A stretch of 64,000 bases of DNA from Marinomonas communis (GTDB taxonomy: Bacteria; Pseudomonadota; Gammaproteobacteria; Pseudomonadales; Marinomonadaceae). A program made the translations under genes and the position numbers. This document shows, one piece after another, positions 34,982 through 44,365 of this stretch (positions are counted from its first letter, which is position 1; each line of letters opens with the position of its first letter). A model generated the notes under the pieces. That model made no database searches. It saw nothing but the letters and a program-made list of their open reading frames with translations, and had not been told where the DNA came from. Where the stretch lies: contig NZ_SNZA01000003.1 of NCBI RefSeq assembly GCF_004363305.1, positions 248,001 to 312,000 on the forward strand. Direction: 5' to 3'.

Positions 34982-36058
34982 ATGAAAACCCTGTTCTTAA
35001 CACTCTCTTTGCTTTTATGGGGAGGGCTTGCTTCGGCGGAGCGCCTTAAAGATATTGCAAGCGTAGAAGGTGTGCGTGATAACCAACTTTTTGGCTACGG
35101 TCTAGTCATAGGTTTGAATGGCACAGGGGATGATACGGATTTCACTAATCAAAGTTTCATTAGCATGCTGAACCAATTCGGCATTAATTTGCCGGATGGG
35201 GCGGATACAGACTCAGATAATGTGGCCGCGGTTTCGCTAACGGCAACGTTGCCACCATTTTCAAAGCCAGGTCAGACTATTGATGTAACCGTTTCTTCTT
35301 TGGGAAACGCGAGTAGTCTTCAGGGTGGCACATTACTGCTTTCAGCTTTAAAAGGTGCCGATGGTCAAGTCTATGCTATTGCACAGGGTAATTTAGTGGT
35401 CGGAGGATTGGGAACTGGTGGTACAGACGGTTCTCGTCAATCAATTACTACGCCAACTGTAGCAAGGATTCCTAATGGTGCGAGTGTTGAGAAAGCGGTG
35501 GCGAACAGCTTCAACCGTGGGGATACCCTTACCTTCAACCTTAATAGACCAGACTTTACTACTGCGAAGCAGGTTGCAGATAAGATTAATAGTCTGTTAG
35601 GTCCCGGTGTCGCCCAGTCTCTTGATGCCACATCAATTCGTGTAACGGCGCCTCGTGATCCTTCGCAACGAGTGACTTTTCTGTCGATTCTTGAAAACTT
35701 AGATGTTGAATTAGGTCGTGAAAGGGCGAAGATTGTTGTGAATTCACGCACAGGCACCATCATTATTGGTCAAGATGTGACCGTATCACCTGCTGCAGTG
35801 ACTCACGGCAGTCTGACCGTGACGATTAATGCTAACCCTGAAGGTGCGTTCCCGGGGGCTGGGCAAGAGCTTGCCCCACGACAGGAGATTGAAACAGATG
35901 AAGAAAGTGGCCATATGTTTGTTTTTAATCAAGGTGCATCTTTGAATGACATCGTTCGTGCTGTTAATCAAGTAGGAGCAGCGCCTGGTGATGTGATGGC
36001 TATTCTTGAAGGGCTGAAGCAAGCTGGTGCGTTAAATGCCGATTTAGTGGTCATTTAA
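34982..36058 (+). CDS. flgI: FlgI P-ring protein
   Basis: Periplasmic P-ring subunit, 358 residues, with a signal peptide ending at LASA-E (residue ~20). The mature start is [32 protein letters not shown], the family hallmark. Later it shows [11 protein letters not shown] and a C-terminal [17 protein letters not shown]. FlgA, encoded at 26518-27207, is its folding partner. Confidence 0.96.
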   Translation: MKTLFLTLSLLLWGGLASAERLKDIASVEGVRDNQLFGYGLVIGLNGTGDDTDFTNQSFISMLNQFGINLPDGADTDSDNVAAVSLTATLPPFSKPGQTIDVTVSSLGNASSLQGGTLLLSALKGADGQVYAIAQGNLVVGGLGTGGTDGSRQSITTPTVARIPNGASVEKAVANSFNRGDTLTFNLNRPDFTTAKQVADKINSLLGPGVAQSLDATSIRVTAPRDPSQRVTFLSILENLDVELGRERAKIVVNSRTGTIIIGQDVTVSPAAVTHGSLTVTINANPEGAFPGAGQELAPRQEIETDEESGHMFVFNQGASLNDIVRAVNQVGAAPGDVMAILEGLKQAGALNADLVVI

Positions 36059-36079
36059 GCGATTCATTAGGGGGGATAT

Positions 36080-37033
36080 ATGAGTCGAATCGATAATAAT
36101 GCTTTTTTCGCAGACTTTAACTCTTTAGTAAGCCTGAAAGCTCAAGCTCAGCAAGACCCCGATGCGGCCTTGAAGAAAGTGGCTCAAGAGTTTGAGGCAA
36201 TCTTCATCAATATGATGTTTAAGAATATGCGATCTGCCAATGAAAATATTGGTGGAGGGTTGTTTGATAGCGCCCAAACAAAACAATATACCGAAATGAT
36301 GGATTCGCAACTGGCTCAATCATTGGCTAATGCTGGTGGTATTGGCTTGGCCGAATCATTGGTGCGACAGCTTCAGGGTAAGGGGAAAGATGTATCCTCG
36401 GCCGAATACGGTGCTTTGGATTCAGAGGCAAGTTTTCTGCGCAATCTGTCGACTCTTGATGCAGAGAGAGTCCGTGCGGTAGCGAAGCGGGCAGCTCAAG
36501 ACTATACAGAGTCTGCACAACAAGTAGTGGATGCGGCTAAGGTAAAAGCAACGGATGTTGCGTTTGATTCCCCAGATAGCTTTGTGCAAACACTATGGCC
36601 GCATGCACAAAAAGCAGGAGAACAGCTAGGGGTTGATCCCAAAGCTATTTTGGCCCAAGCCGCGCTAGAAACTGGTTGGGGGAAATATCCCATGGCAAAA
36701 ACGGATGGTAGTCCCAGTTACAACTTGTTTGGTATTAAGGCTGACCATCGCTGGTCTGGGGATAAGGCTTTGGTAAGCACCTTAGAATTCAAGGAGGGGG
36801 TGGCTCAAAGGGAGAAAGCGGCATTTCGAGCGTATGACTCTTTTTCGCAAAGCTTTGAAGACTACGCAGATTTCTTGAAAAATAGTGAACGTTATCAAGA
36901 AGCACTAGAGGCTGGTGATAATGCGGCAATGTTTGCCGCCTACCTGCAAAAAGGTGGCTATGCCACAGACCCCAACTACGCAGATAAGATTACTAATATT
37001 CTATCTAGTAAGTGGTTCAAAACCCTTCTATAA
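36080..37033 (+). CDS. flgJ: FlgJ rod-cap protein with peptidoglycan hydrolase domain
   Basis: Dual protein of 317 residues. The N-terminal rod-binding domain (~28-95) has K-K-V-A-Q-E-F-E-A-I-F-I-N-M-M, which caps the growing rod. The C-terminal glucosaminidase domain (~165-315) has the catalytic Glu at E197 (AQAALETGWGK) and YNLFGIK, which opens the cell wall for the rod. GGGGGGATAT precedes the ATG. A small hairpin at 37043-37063 follows but has a poor T-run. Confidence 0.95.
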   Translation: MSRIDNNAFFADFNSLVSLKAQAQQDPDAALKKVAQEFEAIFINMMFKNMRSANENIGGGLFDSAQTKQYTEMMDSQLAQSLANAGGIGLAESLVRQLQGKGKDVSSAEYGALDSEASFLRNLSTLDAERVRAVAKRAAQDYTESAQQVVDAAKVKATDVAFDSPDSFVQTLWPHAQKAGEQLGVDPKAILAQAALETGWGKYPMAKTDGSPSYNLFGIKADHRWSGDKALVSTLEFKEGVAQREKAAFRAYDSFSQSFEDYADFLKNSERYQEALEAGDNAAMFAAYLQKGGYATDPNYADKITNILSSKWFKTLL

Positions 37034-37075
37034 CAATGCCTTGAGCGAGTTTTTAGTTCGCTCTTGTACTTTTGG

Positions 37076-37102
37076 TAAAGTTATTGCATCTCAAGTCGAT
37101 AT
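37076..37102 (+). promoter_or_regulatory. Sigma-28 promoter of flgKL
   Basis: TAAAGTTA, 11-base spacer, GTCGATAT; two mismatches from consensus in the -10 half and one in the -35 half. It lies 44 bases before flgK, so the hook-junction genes can be switched on with the late genes. Confidence 0.82.
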
Positions 37103-37145
37103 AGAAATATGCGCGCTAGCGTTTCGTGTCTGAGAGGTTAATAAC

Positions 37146-39122
37146 ATGGCGAGTCTTTATTCCATAGGTTTATCTGGGTTGCAGTCGAGCACGGCTCGTA
37201 TCACCACGACTGGTCAAAATACAGCAAACGTAGATACAGAAGGCTACAGCCGCCAAACTACTTCAACAGTGAGCCAATCTGGTGGTGGCGTTTTAATCCA
37301 AAACACAGACCGCATAGTTAACCAATACATCAACCAGCAAGTATGGAGCGATACCTCTAGCTACAGCTTTTATGAAAGCTATCACTCCATGATGACATCA
37401 TTTGACGCGGTCATAGGTGAGGACAGTGTGTCCATTAGCACCTATTTAGACAATGCGTTTAGTGCCTTGCAAACAGCGAATGCTGATCCAACAGATACTG
37501 CTGCTCGTTCAAACGCCTACTCGAATTTTAAGCAGTTGGCATCTCAGTACAACGATTTAGCAAACTATATTTCAGACCAAAGAACACTTGCTAATGAAGA
37601 GTTAGAAAGTAGTGTTGACGCTATAAATAACCTGACCAGTCAGATTGCTAACCTAAATAAACAAATTTATAAACTAGAAACGACGACTTCGAGCTCCGCG
37701 AACGAGCTACGAGATCAACAAGAGCAGCTGGTTAAAGAGCTATCAGAGTATTTAGACATAAAAGTAAATTACGATGACAGCGAATTGATGACTGTCAACC
37801 TAGCATCTGGGCAGCCTTTGGTATTACAAAGTACCAATAACGAACTTCGTCTAACGTCCAATACCAATAATCCTGATGGTGAACTGGGGATTGAGCTCGA
37901 CTTTGGTAAATATGAGCTGAATATACCGACTGATGAGTTAGGCGGTTCTATTGGTGGTTTGGTGGAATTTCGAAATGAATTCATTACAACCGCGGAGCGT
38001 ATGCTGGGGCAACAAGCGTTGGTGTTTGCAGATGTAATGAATCAGCAAAACCAACTTGGTTTGGATGCAAATGGTGATTATGGCATTAACCTGTTTTCTA
38101 CCGCTGAAATAGAAGTTAGTGCAAATGCTAAAAATAGCAATGAGGATTCTGGAGTTGAGGTTCGTGTCACTGCAGGCGCTTCAAGTGAAATCACTACGGA
38201 TACATACGAAATTGAGATGATGTCATCTACAACGTTCAAGTTAGTCACTTACGACTTGGATGGTAATGTGACCAGTGAGTCTGAAACTATTGATACGGCT
38301 ACAGCAACTCCGACATCAGATGGCTATTATGAAGTGGATGGTTTTGGTGTAGAAATATCATTTGACTCATTACCTAGTTATGCATTGGGTGATCGTTATC
38401 AGTTTGCCCCGACTAAAAATGCGGCGGAATCAATTAAAATGACGGCCCGTTCTGGAGATTACTTAGCCCTTTCGGCGCCAATTGCCGTATCAAGTGCTAG
38501 TACCAACCTATCTGATGTGGCTATTTCAATTTCATCAATTACCAATACTGACTCTTCAACTTCCGCATTCACCACTTCAGGGGGGCTTTATAGTGCAGCG
38601 CCCCAGTCATTGTATTTCACTGCGAGTGATGCTGTTGAGATAAGAGATGGTAGCGGCACTGTATTGGCAACCTTGACAGGTATAACTGATTATTCAAACT
38701 TATTGGAACAGGCAGGTCTTGCCGAAGATGCAGGATATGACATTAGCTTAGATGGCACTCCAGTTGCAGGTGATTCGTTTTCAATCACTTTTAATTCGGA
38801 TGGTGAGTCTGATAATTACAATGGTTTGAAATTAGCAAACTTGCAGACTGAAAATACAGTGGAAGGGAGTAAGTCTTTCACTTCGGCATTTTCTTCTTTG
38901 GTAACAGAAGTAGGTAGTTTAACTGCAACGTTATCCACGAATATGGATGCGAGCGAAACCATTATGAATAAGTCGATTGCTGCCCGCGATCAGGTTTCTG
39001 CTGTCAGTTTAGATGAAGAGGCGGTTAATTTATTGCGATACCAGCAGTCGTATACAGCGTCAGCTCAGGTTTTGTCTGCTGCTCAGAGTACATTTGCAAC
39101 GCTGATTAGTGCGTTAGGGTAG
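37146..39122 (+). CDS. flgK: FlgK hook-filament junction protein 1
   Basis: First junction protein between hook and filament, 658 residues. The N-terminal S-L-Y-S-I-G-L-S-G-L-Q-S motif and TTGQNTANVDTEGYSRQ are the FlgK signature, and the C-terminal helix is V-S-L-D-E-E-A-V-N-L-L-R-Y-Q-Q-S-Y. The long middle (~300-560) is Ser/Thr/Asp-rich and variable, the usual surface-exposed insert. Exported with FlgN as chaperone. flgL begins 7 bases downstream. Confidence 0.95.
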   Translation: MASLYSIGLSGLQSSTARITTTGQNTANVDTEGYSRQTTSTVSQSGGGVLIQNTDRIVNQYINQQVWSDTSSYSFYESYHSMMTSFDAVIGEDSVSISTYLDNAFSALQTANADPTDTAARSNAYSNFKQLASQYNDLANYISDQRTLANEELESSVDAINNLTSQIANLNKQIYKLETTTSSSANELRDQQEQLVKELSEYLDIKVNYDDSELMTVNLASGQPLVLQSTNNELRLTSNTNNPDGELGIELDFGKYELNIPTDELGGSIGGLVEFRNEFITTAERMLGQQALVFADVMNQQNQLGLDANGDYGINLFSTAEIEVSANAKNSNEDSGVEVRVTAGASSEITTDTYEIEMMSSTTFKLVTYDLDGNVTSESETIDTATATPTSDGYYEVDGFGVEISFDSLPSYALGDRYQFAPTKNAAESIKMTARSGDYLALSAPIAVSSASTNLSDVAISISSITNTDSSTSAFTTSGGLYSAAPQSLYFTASDAVEIRDGSGTVLATLTGITDYSNLLEQAGLAEDAGYDISLDGTPVAGDSFSITFNSDGESDNYNGLKLANLQTENTVEGSKSFTSAFSSLVTEVGSLTATLSTNMDASETIMNKSIAARDQVSAVSLDEEAVNLLRYQQSYTASAQVLSAAQSTFATLISALG

Positions 39123-39129
39123 GTGATTT

Positions 39130-40347
39130 ATGCGTGTCACAACGAACTTGATTTTTAACCAGTCGTCACTTTCAATGCAAAAAGCCAATGAGCGCTATTT
39201 AAAAGTTCAGGAAAAAATCTCTGAGCAGTCTGATATTGTCAGACCAAGCGACGATCCTAATGGCGCTGGTCAGTTGCTGCGCTATGGTGCCGATGCTAAG
39301 TTACTTGATCAGTATGATCAGAACATGACGCTTGCCACGAACTCTTTAGAGTATGAGTCAGTTACCTTAGAAAGTTTGAATAGTACCTTAGATGATATCA
39401 ATGTTCGCCTGATTCAAACGGTCAATGGGGCAAATTCTCAAGATGACCTAGATACATTGGCTGGAGAAATGGAATCTTTGTTGGCTTCAGTTGCCGATTT
39501 AATGAACTCTAAAAATTCAAATGGACAGTATATTTTCTCAGGCACTAGCACGGACTCTCCTGCGTTTATCAAGGATGCAACAGGAAAGTATGTGTACGCT
39601 GGAAACGAGGCTCAGCAGATGTCGCAAATAGGAGATACAGTTTCAATTGCTACAAATGACTCTGGGAAGGCTGTTTTTCAGGATGCGTGGACCCGTAATA
39701 CGGTAACGGCTACATCCTCAGCGGGAACTGCTACTTTATCCTACTCAATATCAGACCAAGACGCCTATGACACTTTTGTTGAAAACAACTACAGTGCAGT
39801 GAATTCAGTATTGAATGACTTTACATTGACAACCACAGCGGGAGCTCCTGACCAGTTTGCTATCACCGACAGTTCTGGTGCTGTGTTGGCTTCTGGTGAT
39901 TATGTGTCTGGTGAGGCGATTACTTTCAATGGAATGGAGTTTACTTTGGATGGGGCAGCAGGGAGTACCGTGAATATTACGTTAGATCAGCCAACGCGAG
40001 ATAATGTTTTGAATCAAGTGATGGACGCAATTAATGCTTTGCGTGATCCCTCTTTGACATCTGAAGAGAGAGAGTATTTTCGCTTAAATGCTACTGCTAG
40101 TATTGTGAATACCCAGACAAATATTGCAAAGGCTTCTTCATCTGTTGGGGCTCGTCTCAACACCATTGATAATCGAACCGATTATGGCGCAGCTAAGCAG
40201 ATTTTTAATCAGCAAGCTCAGGAGAATATCGGTGGGTTAGACATTTATAAAGCAACAACTGAGCTTGAATTAAGTGAGTCGGCTTTATCTGCTACTCAGC
40301 TACTGTTTCAGCGAATTAGTTCCCTTTCTTTGTTCAACTCGATTTAG
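39130..40347 (+). CDS. flgL: FlgL hook-filament junction protein 3
   Basis: Second junction protein, flagellin-like, 405 residues. The N-terminal coil runs M-R-V-T-T-N-L-I-F-N-Q-S, then R-P-S-D-D-P-N-G-A-G-Q-L-L, and the C-terminal coil S-V-G-A-R-L-N-T-I-D-N-R, then L-E-L-S-E-S-A-L-S-A-T-Q. Cotranscribed with flgK; a HD-GYP-like gene follows after 15 bases. Confidence 0.94.
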   Translation: MRVTTNLIFNQSSLSMQKANERYLKVQEKISEQSDIVRPSDDPNGAGQLLRYGADAKLLDQYDQNMTLATNSLEYESVTLESLNSTLDDINVRLIQTVNGANSQDDLDTLAGEMESLLASVADLMNSKNSNGQYIFSGTSTDSPAFIKDATGKYVYAGNEAQQMSQIGDTVSIATNDSGKAVFQDAWTRNTVTATSSAGTATLSYSISDQDAYDTFVENNYSAVNSVLNDFTLTTTAGAPDQFAITDSSGAVLASGDYVSGEAITFNGMEFTLDGAAGSTVNITLDQPTRDNVLNQVMDAINALRDPSLTSEEREYFRLNATASIVNTQTNIAKASSSVGARLNTIDNRTDYGAAKQIFNQQAQENIGGLDIYKATTELELSESALSATQLLFQRISSLSLFNSI

Positions 40348-40362
40348 TTGTAAAGGTACTAG

Positions 40363-41904
40363 ATGGCAAAGTTTGATGTAACAAGCTTATTTGGCGTAAA
40401 TATCGACTTTGCCTATTTCGATGTCTTTGAGTTGCTCGAATTGTTGGGAGTCAGCCGGCGCATCCTTAAAACAGAGCGTGTAGCCAACCTAATAAAAAAA
40501 CATGGCGAAAAGCATCATATTGTTAGTGTTGCCATTCGACAAGTGCTCTTGTCTGAGTTAAAGGCTACTCTCAATAAAGAACTGTTACCTTTTCATTCCC
40601 CCTTTCAAGACGTTCATATCACCAGTACAGACTATGAGCGGCGTTATGAAGCGGAAGAGAAACTTATACTGTTGTGTTATTCCATTTCTCTAAGTAAGTC
40701 TGTAACGAGTATCAGACGTTTGAAGGGGGAAGAGTTTTCAAAAAATCCTAGGGAGTTCCATTCCAAAGGGAAAAGTTTGTATGACTATTTCCGCTCACTG
40801 TTAAATGACAACACTCGTGAATATGTATTGGCTTATAAAGAAGGAAGAGTGGACCCCAATGGCCTGCTGACGAGCGCGAGCGAATCTGAAAAAGGTGAAG
40901 TGGAGGTAAATAGTGAGCCGCTTCATGCTGAAACAGATCAACAGCGCGCCATTTCTCGCAAGGATCATGCTGCAACTGTGCCATTTCATAAGGAGGTTGA
41001 GCGTGCGACATCATTAATGATTAACGGTGTTCAGTTGCTACATGAGGAGGTAAAGCAGTCTCTTGCTGGTGTGCCTTTAAATGTTTTGAGGCTTTCTAGT
41101 TTTTGTAAAAAGCTGATCGAGTCTTATGATCGTAATCCACATTCACTTCTTGCCGCACGACACATACAAAACTCTGAAGATTATATTGCACAGCATTCGA
41201 TTGCGTGTGCAATTTTGGCTTGTCACCTATCCAAATCTCTACAGCTTACTTCTCGCTATGTAGAGGTCATTGTGCTTGGTGCGCTGTTATTTGATATCGG
41301 GCGGTTTAAGTTGCCTGAGGCTATTGCTAAAAAAACAGGCAAGCTAACAGAAGCAGAATTTCAGCTTACTCGTAAGCATCTTAGCTTCGGTGAAGTGCTC
41401 TTATCTGGTTCATCGGATATACCCAAAGTGGTTTACCAAATGCTTTGGGAGCATCATGAACGGCTTGATGGTTCTGGTTATCCTCAAGGAAAGTTTGATG
41501 ATGAAATCAGCGCTTATGGGAAAATAGGCTCTATTGTTGATGCTTATGATTCCCTCACATCAGAGCAAGTACATCGTGCAGCTTTAACGCCAACTGAGGC
41601 GCTTAGAAAGATGCAGAAAGAGGCTGGTGTAGCATTTGATAAGAATATCTTAACAGTGTTTATAAAGAGCTTAGGTCCAATCCCCGTAGGATCTTGTGTT
41701 GCCTTGTCTAATGGTAGGCTCGGTTTTGTTTTGACACTGAGTAATAAACACGCCCCTTCTTTGGTAAGACAGGTTTATAGCATCACTACCAAAGCGTTCA
41801 TTTCTCCATCAGATATCGCTCTAGATAAAAATGACGATGTGAAGGTGTCTAAGGTTGTCTTACCTGGTGACTTTGATCTTCGTTTTATTGATCATATCTC
41901 CTAA
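40363..41904 (+). CDS. HD-GYP family protein with degenerate HD motif (FD)
   Basis: 513-residue cytoplasmic protein. The N-terminal ~260 residues are not recognised. Residues ~270-440 form an HD-GYP domain (a c-di-GMP phosphodiesterase fold): H278, H339, the HHERLDGSGYP motif (364-374) and D393 are kept. The HD pair that should read H-D-I-G-K is F310-D311-I-G-R, so one metal ligand is lost. A C-terminal P-V-G-S-C-V-A-L-S-N-G-R-L-G domain follows. Likely inactive or altered as an enzyme and possibly a c-di-GMP-responsive partner (inference). Its position directly after flgL, on the flgKL transcript, suggests a motility role. Confidence 0.85.
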   Translation: MAKFDVTSLFGVNIDFAYFDVFELLELLGVSRRILKTERVANLIKKHGEKHHIVSVAIRQVLLSELKATLNKELLPFHSPFQDVHITSTDYERRYEAEEKLILLCYSISLSKSVTSIRRLKGEEFSKNPREFHSKGKSLYDYFRSLLNDNTREYVLAYKEGRVDPNGLLTSASESEKGEVEVNSEPLHAETDQQRAISRKDHAATVPFHKEVERATSLMINGVQLLHEEVKQSLAGVPLNVLRLSSFCKKLIESYDRNPHSLLAARHIQNSEDYIAQHSIACAILACHLSKSLQLTSRYVEVIVLGALLFDIGRFKLPEAIAKKTGKLTEAEFQLTRKHLSFGEVLLSGSSDIPKVVYQMLWEHHERLDGSGYPQGKFDDEISAYGKIGSIVDAYDSLTSEQVHRAALTPTEALRKMQKEAGVAFDKNILTVFIKSLGPIPVGSCVALSNGRLGFVLTLSNKHAPSLVRQVYSITTKAFISPSDIALDKNDDVKVSKVVLPGDFDLRFIDHIS

Positions 41905-42001
41905 AAAAGTATTAAAGATCTCCGGCTTCTGACCGTAAATGTAAGTACAGCGAAGCATAATTGTTGTTTGCGAAGCAAAAGAAAAAAATTTAAAAAAATA
42001 T

Positions 42002-42028
42002 TAAAGCTTTTTCTGAATGTGACGATAA
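42002..42028 (+). promoter_or_regulatory. Sigma-28 promoter of the first flagellin gene
   Basis: TAAAGCTT, 11-base spacer, GACGATAA. It lies 84 bases before the ATG in an otherwise empty AT-rich gap (41905-42111). Confidence 0.85.
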
Positions 42029-42111
42029 CTTAAATATGCAAGATGCAACCAAATAACTAATTAAATCAAATGGTTGCGATAAATGTTTTACATTTCTAGG
42101 AGAACTTAATC

Positions 42112-42969
42112 ATGGCTTTGTACGTAAATACTAATGTCTCATCCATAAATGCTCAAAACCAGTTAATGAAGTCAGGAAATACGCTTGATACAGCTTATCA
42201 GCGTCTATCTTCTGGTCTACGTATTAACAGTGCTGCAGACGATGCAGCTGGTCTTCAAATCTCAAACCGTTTAACGTCTCAAATCAACGGTTTGAACCAG
42301 GCAGTACGTAACGCTAATGATGGTATCTCTCTAGCGCAAACCGCAGAGGGGGCGTTGGATGAAACAACAAGCATGTTGCAACGAATGCGAACTCTAGCGA
42401 TTCAATCAGCTAACGGCTCGAACTCTGATGAAGACCGCGTCGCTCTACAGCAAGAGATTTCTCAACTTGCTACTGAAATTAACCGAGTGGCCGAAACAAC
42501 TACATTTGGTGGTCAGAACTTACTTGACGGAACTTACGAAGGTATTTTTCAGGTAGGTGCAGATGCTAATCAGACGATTTCTTTCTCATTGAGTACTGTG
42601 AATAGTTTAGCTGCAGCTCAAGGCTTTAGTATTTCAGGTATGAGTAGTGTTTACACTTCTACTACTATTACGATTAGTGCTGCTTCTTTGGCGCAGTCTG
42701 CCATTGACCAAATTGGCAATATGATTGCGGCAGTTGATGCTAAGCGTGCAGAGTTGGGTGCGGTGCAAAACCGATTTACATCTACTATCAGTAACTTAAG
42801 TAATATTTCTGAAAACGTATCAGCCGCACGATCACGTATTCGTGATGCAGACTTCGCTGAAGAAACTGCGACTTTAACTAGTGCTCAAATTCTACAGCAA
42901 GCAAGTTCAACAATTCTTGCGCAGGCTAACCAAAGACCACAAACAGCCCTATCTCTACTAGGGGGCTAA
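42112..42969 (+). CDS. fliC: Flagellin, first copy
   Basis: Filament subunit of 285 residues. Its conserved D0/D1 domains are almost complete: N-terminal [28 protein letters not shown] and C-terminal [35 protein letters not shown]. The middle domain is very short. It has own sigma-28 promoter and AGGAG ribosome site. It is near-identical in protein to the second flagellin at 43447, yet the DNA differs at many third positions. Ser/Thr in the short central region are the plausible sites for nonulosonic acid added by the Maf enzyme encoded nearby. Confidence 0.95.
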   Translation: MALYVNTNVSSINAQNQLMKSGNTLDTAYQRLSSGLRINSAADDAAGLQISNRLTSQINGLNQAVRNANDGISLAQTAEGALDETTSMLQRMRTLAIQSANGSNSDEDRVALQQEISQLATEINRVAETTTFGGQNLLDGTYEGIFQVGADANQTISFSLSTVNSLAAAQGFSISGMSSVYTSTTITISAASLAQSAIDQIGNMIAAVDAKRAELGAVQNRFTSTISNLSNISENVSAARSRIRDADFAEETATLTSAQILQQASSTILAQANQRPQTALSLLGG

Positions 42970-42976
42970 TAAAAAA

Positions 42977-42997
42977 GAGCGGCTGATCAGGCCGCTC
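42977..42997 (+). terminator. Hairpin after first flagellin
   Basis: 7-base arms GAGCGGC / GCCGCTC with a 7-base loop, 8 bases after the stop. The T-run is weak, so it may mainly protect the mRNA end. Confidence 0.6.
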
Positions 42998-43013
42998 ATA
43001 CTTTGAAGCATAT

Positions 43014-43054
43014 TTCGAATGCCGGAGGCAAGAGGTTTGGCGAAGGCATTCGAA
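43014..43054 (+). repeat. Long-loop inverted repeat between flagellins
   Basis: 10-base perfect arms TTCGAATGCC / GGCATTCGAA with a 21-base loop. It is part of the 477-base flagellin spacer (42970-43446), which has no credible gene but holds four hairpins and one promoter. Confidence 0.6.
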
Positions 43055-43090
43055 ACCTTTCTCGCTTCTTACTCCTAGAAGTGATTTTTG

Positions 43091-43120
43091 AGCCAAGTGT
43101 TAGCGCACTTGGCTTTTTTT
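43091..43120 (+). terminator. Intrinsic terminator in the flagellin spacer
   Basis: 9-base arms (43091-43099, 43106-43114) with a 6-base loop and seven T. This is the strongest stop signal for the first flagellin transcript, giving it an unusually long ~150-base 3' tail. Confidence 0.88.
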
Positions 43121-43144
43121 ATGGAAGCTTTGGCGAGCTTCCAT
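43121..43144 (+). repeat. Second hairpin immediately after the terminator
   Basis: 9-base arms ATGGAAGCT / AGCTTCCAT with a 6-base loop, without a T-run. It may be a back-up stop or a remnant of a rearranged 3' end. Confidence 0.55.
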
Positions 43145-43320
43145 ATTGTTTTTCAGCAAGCAGCATGCCAATGTGGGGAAAATATTCATAAGCCTGTTTT
43201 TAAATATTTTTTTTGGGTGTGCAGGAAAATTTTTCAAGAAAAAAGCGTTTTAAAAACAAAGTATTGCCGACTTTGGCGGTGCTTTTTTGCCATAAGCGGA
43301 AAAAAATATCAAAAAAACGT

Positions 43321-43347
43321 TAAAGTTCCTTTTGGCTTCGCCGTTAA
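43321..43347 (+). promoter_or_regulatory. Sigma-28 promoter of the second flagellin gene
   Basis: TAAAGTTC, 11-base spacer, GCCGTTAA, the best -35 and a near-consensus -10. It lies 100 bases before the ATG. Confidence 0.88.
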
Positions 43348-43446
43348 CGTAAACAAGAGGTTTTAGGTGAATTTAGATTTGGCGATCTTTTCACCAATTA
43401 AAGGTTTGCTTGGCAGCAAGCCACATGGCGAAACTAGGAGGCTATT

Positions 43447-44304
43447 ATGGCTTTATATGTAAATACTAATACATCATCGTTGAACGCTCAGAACAACTTG
43501 ATGAAATCTGGTAACACGCTTGACACTGCTTACCAGCGTTTGTCTTCAGGCATGCGTATCAACAGTGCAGCAGATGATGCTGCAGGTCTTCAAATTTCAA
43601 ACCGTTTGACTTCTCAGATCAATGGTTTGAACCAGGCTGTTCGTAATGCGAATGACGGTATTTCTTTGGCTCAAACGGCTGAAGGTGCGCTAGACGAAAC
43701 TACTAGTATGCTTCAGCGTATGCGTACACTTGCAGTGCAGTCTGCTAACGGCTCCAACTCAGATGAAGATCGTGTTGCACTACAGCAAGAGATTTCGCAG
43801 CTTGCCACTGAAATTAACCGTGTTGCTGAAACAACTACTTTTGGTGGTCAGAACCTTTTAGATGGTACTTATTCTGGTGTTTTCCAAGTAGGTGCGGACG
43901 CAAACCAAACTATCTCGTTCTCTTTGAGTACAGCTAACACTGCAGCTACGGCTGGTGCTGGTTTTACGATTTCAGGTATGAGTAGTGTGTACACATCGTC
44001 TACAATCACTATTAGTGCAGCTTCTTTGGCGCAATCGGCAATTGACCAAATTGACAATATGATTGCCGCGGTAGACTCTCGACGTGCTGAATTGGGTGCG
44101 GTACAAAACCGTTTTACATCTACTATTAGCAACTTGAGCAATATTTCTGAAAACGTATCGGCTGCCCGCTCACGTATCCGTGATGCAGACTTTGCGGAAG
44201 AGACAGCTGCTTTGACTAGTGCTCAGATCTTGCAACAAGCAAGCTCTTCTATTCTAGCCCAGGCTAACCAGCGTCCTCAAACTGCGCTATCCTTATTAGG
44301 TTAA
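43447..44304 (+). CDS. fliC: Flagellin, second copy
   Basis: Second filament subunit, also 285 residues. It differs from the copy at 42112 at only a few dozen positions, mostly around residues 145-210, for example S-G-V-F versus E-G-I-F and the T-A-A-T-A-G-A-G stretch. AGGAGG precedes the ATG. The stronger promoter match and ribosome site suggest it may be the major subunit. A strong terminator follows. The pair probably arose by duplication, but many synonymous differences show it is not recent; protein identity is being maintained. Confidence 0.95.
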   Translation: MALYVNTNTSSLNAQNNLMKSGNTLDTAYQRLSSGMRINSAADDAAGLQISNRLTSQINGLNQAVRNANDGISLAQTAEGALDETTSMLQRMRTLAVQSANGSNSDEDRVALQQEISQLATEINRVAETTTFGGQNLLDGTYSGVFQVGADANQTISFSLSTANTAATAGAGFTISGMSSVYTSSTITISAASLAQSAIDQIDNMIAAVDSRRAELGAVQNRFTSTISNLSNISENVSAARSRIRDADFAEETAALTSAQILQQASSSILAQANQRPQTALSLLG

Positions 44305-44321
44305 TGTAGAGTAATGCTAGA

Positions 44322-44348
44322 AAGCTGGAGTATTACTCCAGCTTTTTT
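44322..44348 (+). terminator. Terminator after second flagellin
   Basis: 11-base arms (44322-44332, 44334-44344), AAGCTGGAGTA and its complement, with T-run to 44348. Confidence 0.9.
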
Positions 44349-44365
44349 GTTTTGGGAGAGTGCCC

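Noticed and set aside
43003-43366. Two small overlapping open frames in the flagellin spacer
   Set aside because: They run through a terminator, hairpins and the second flagellin's promoter; there is no ribosome site and the predicted peptides are low quality.
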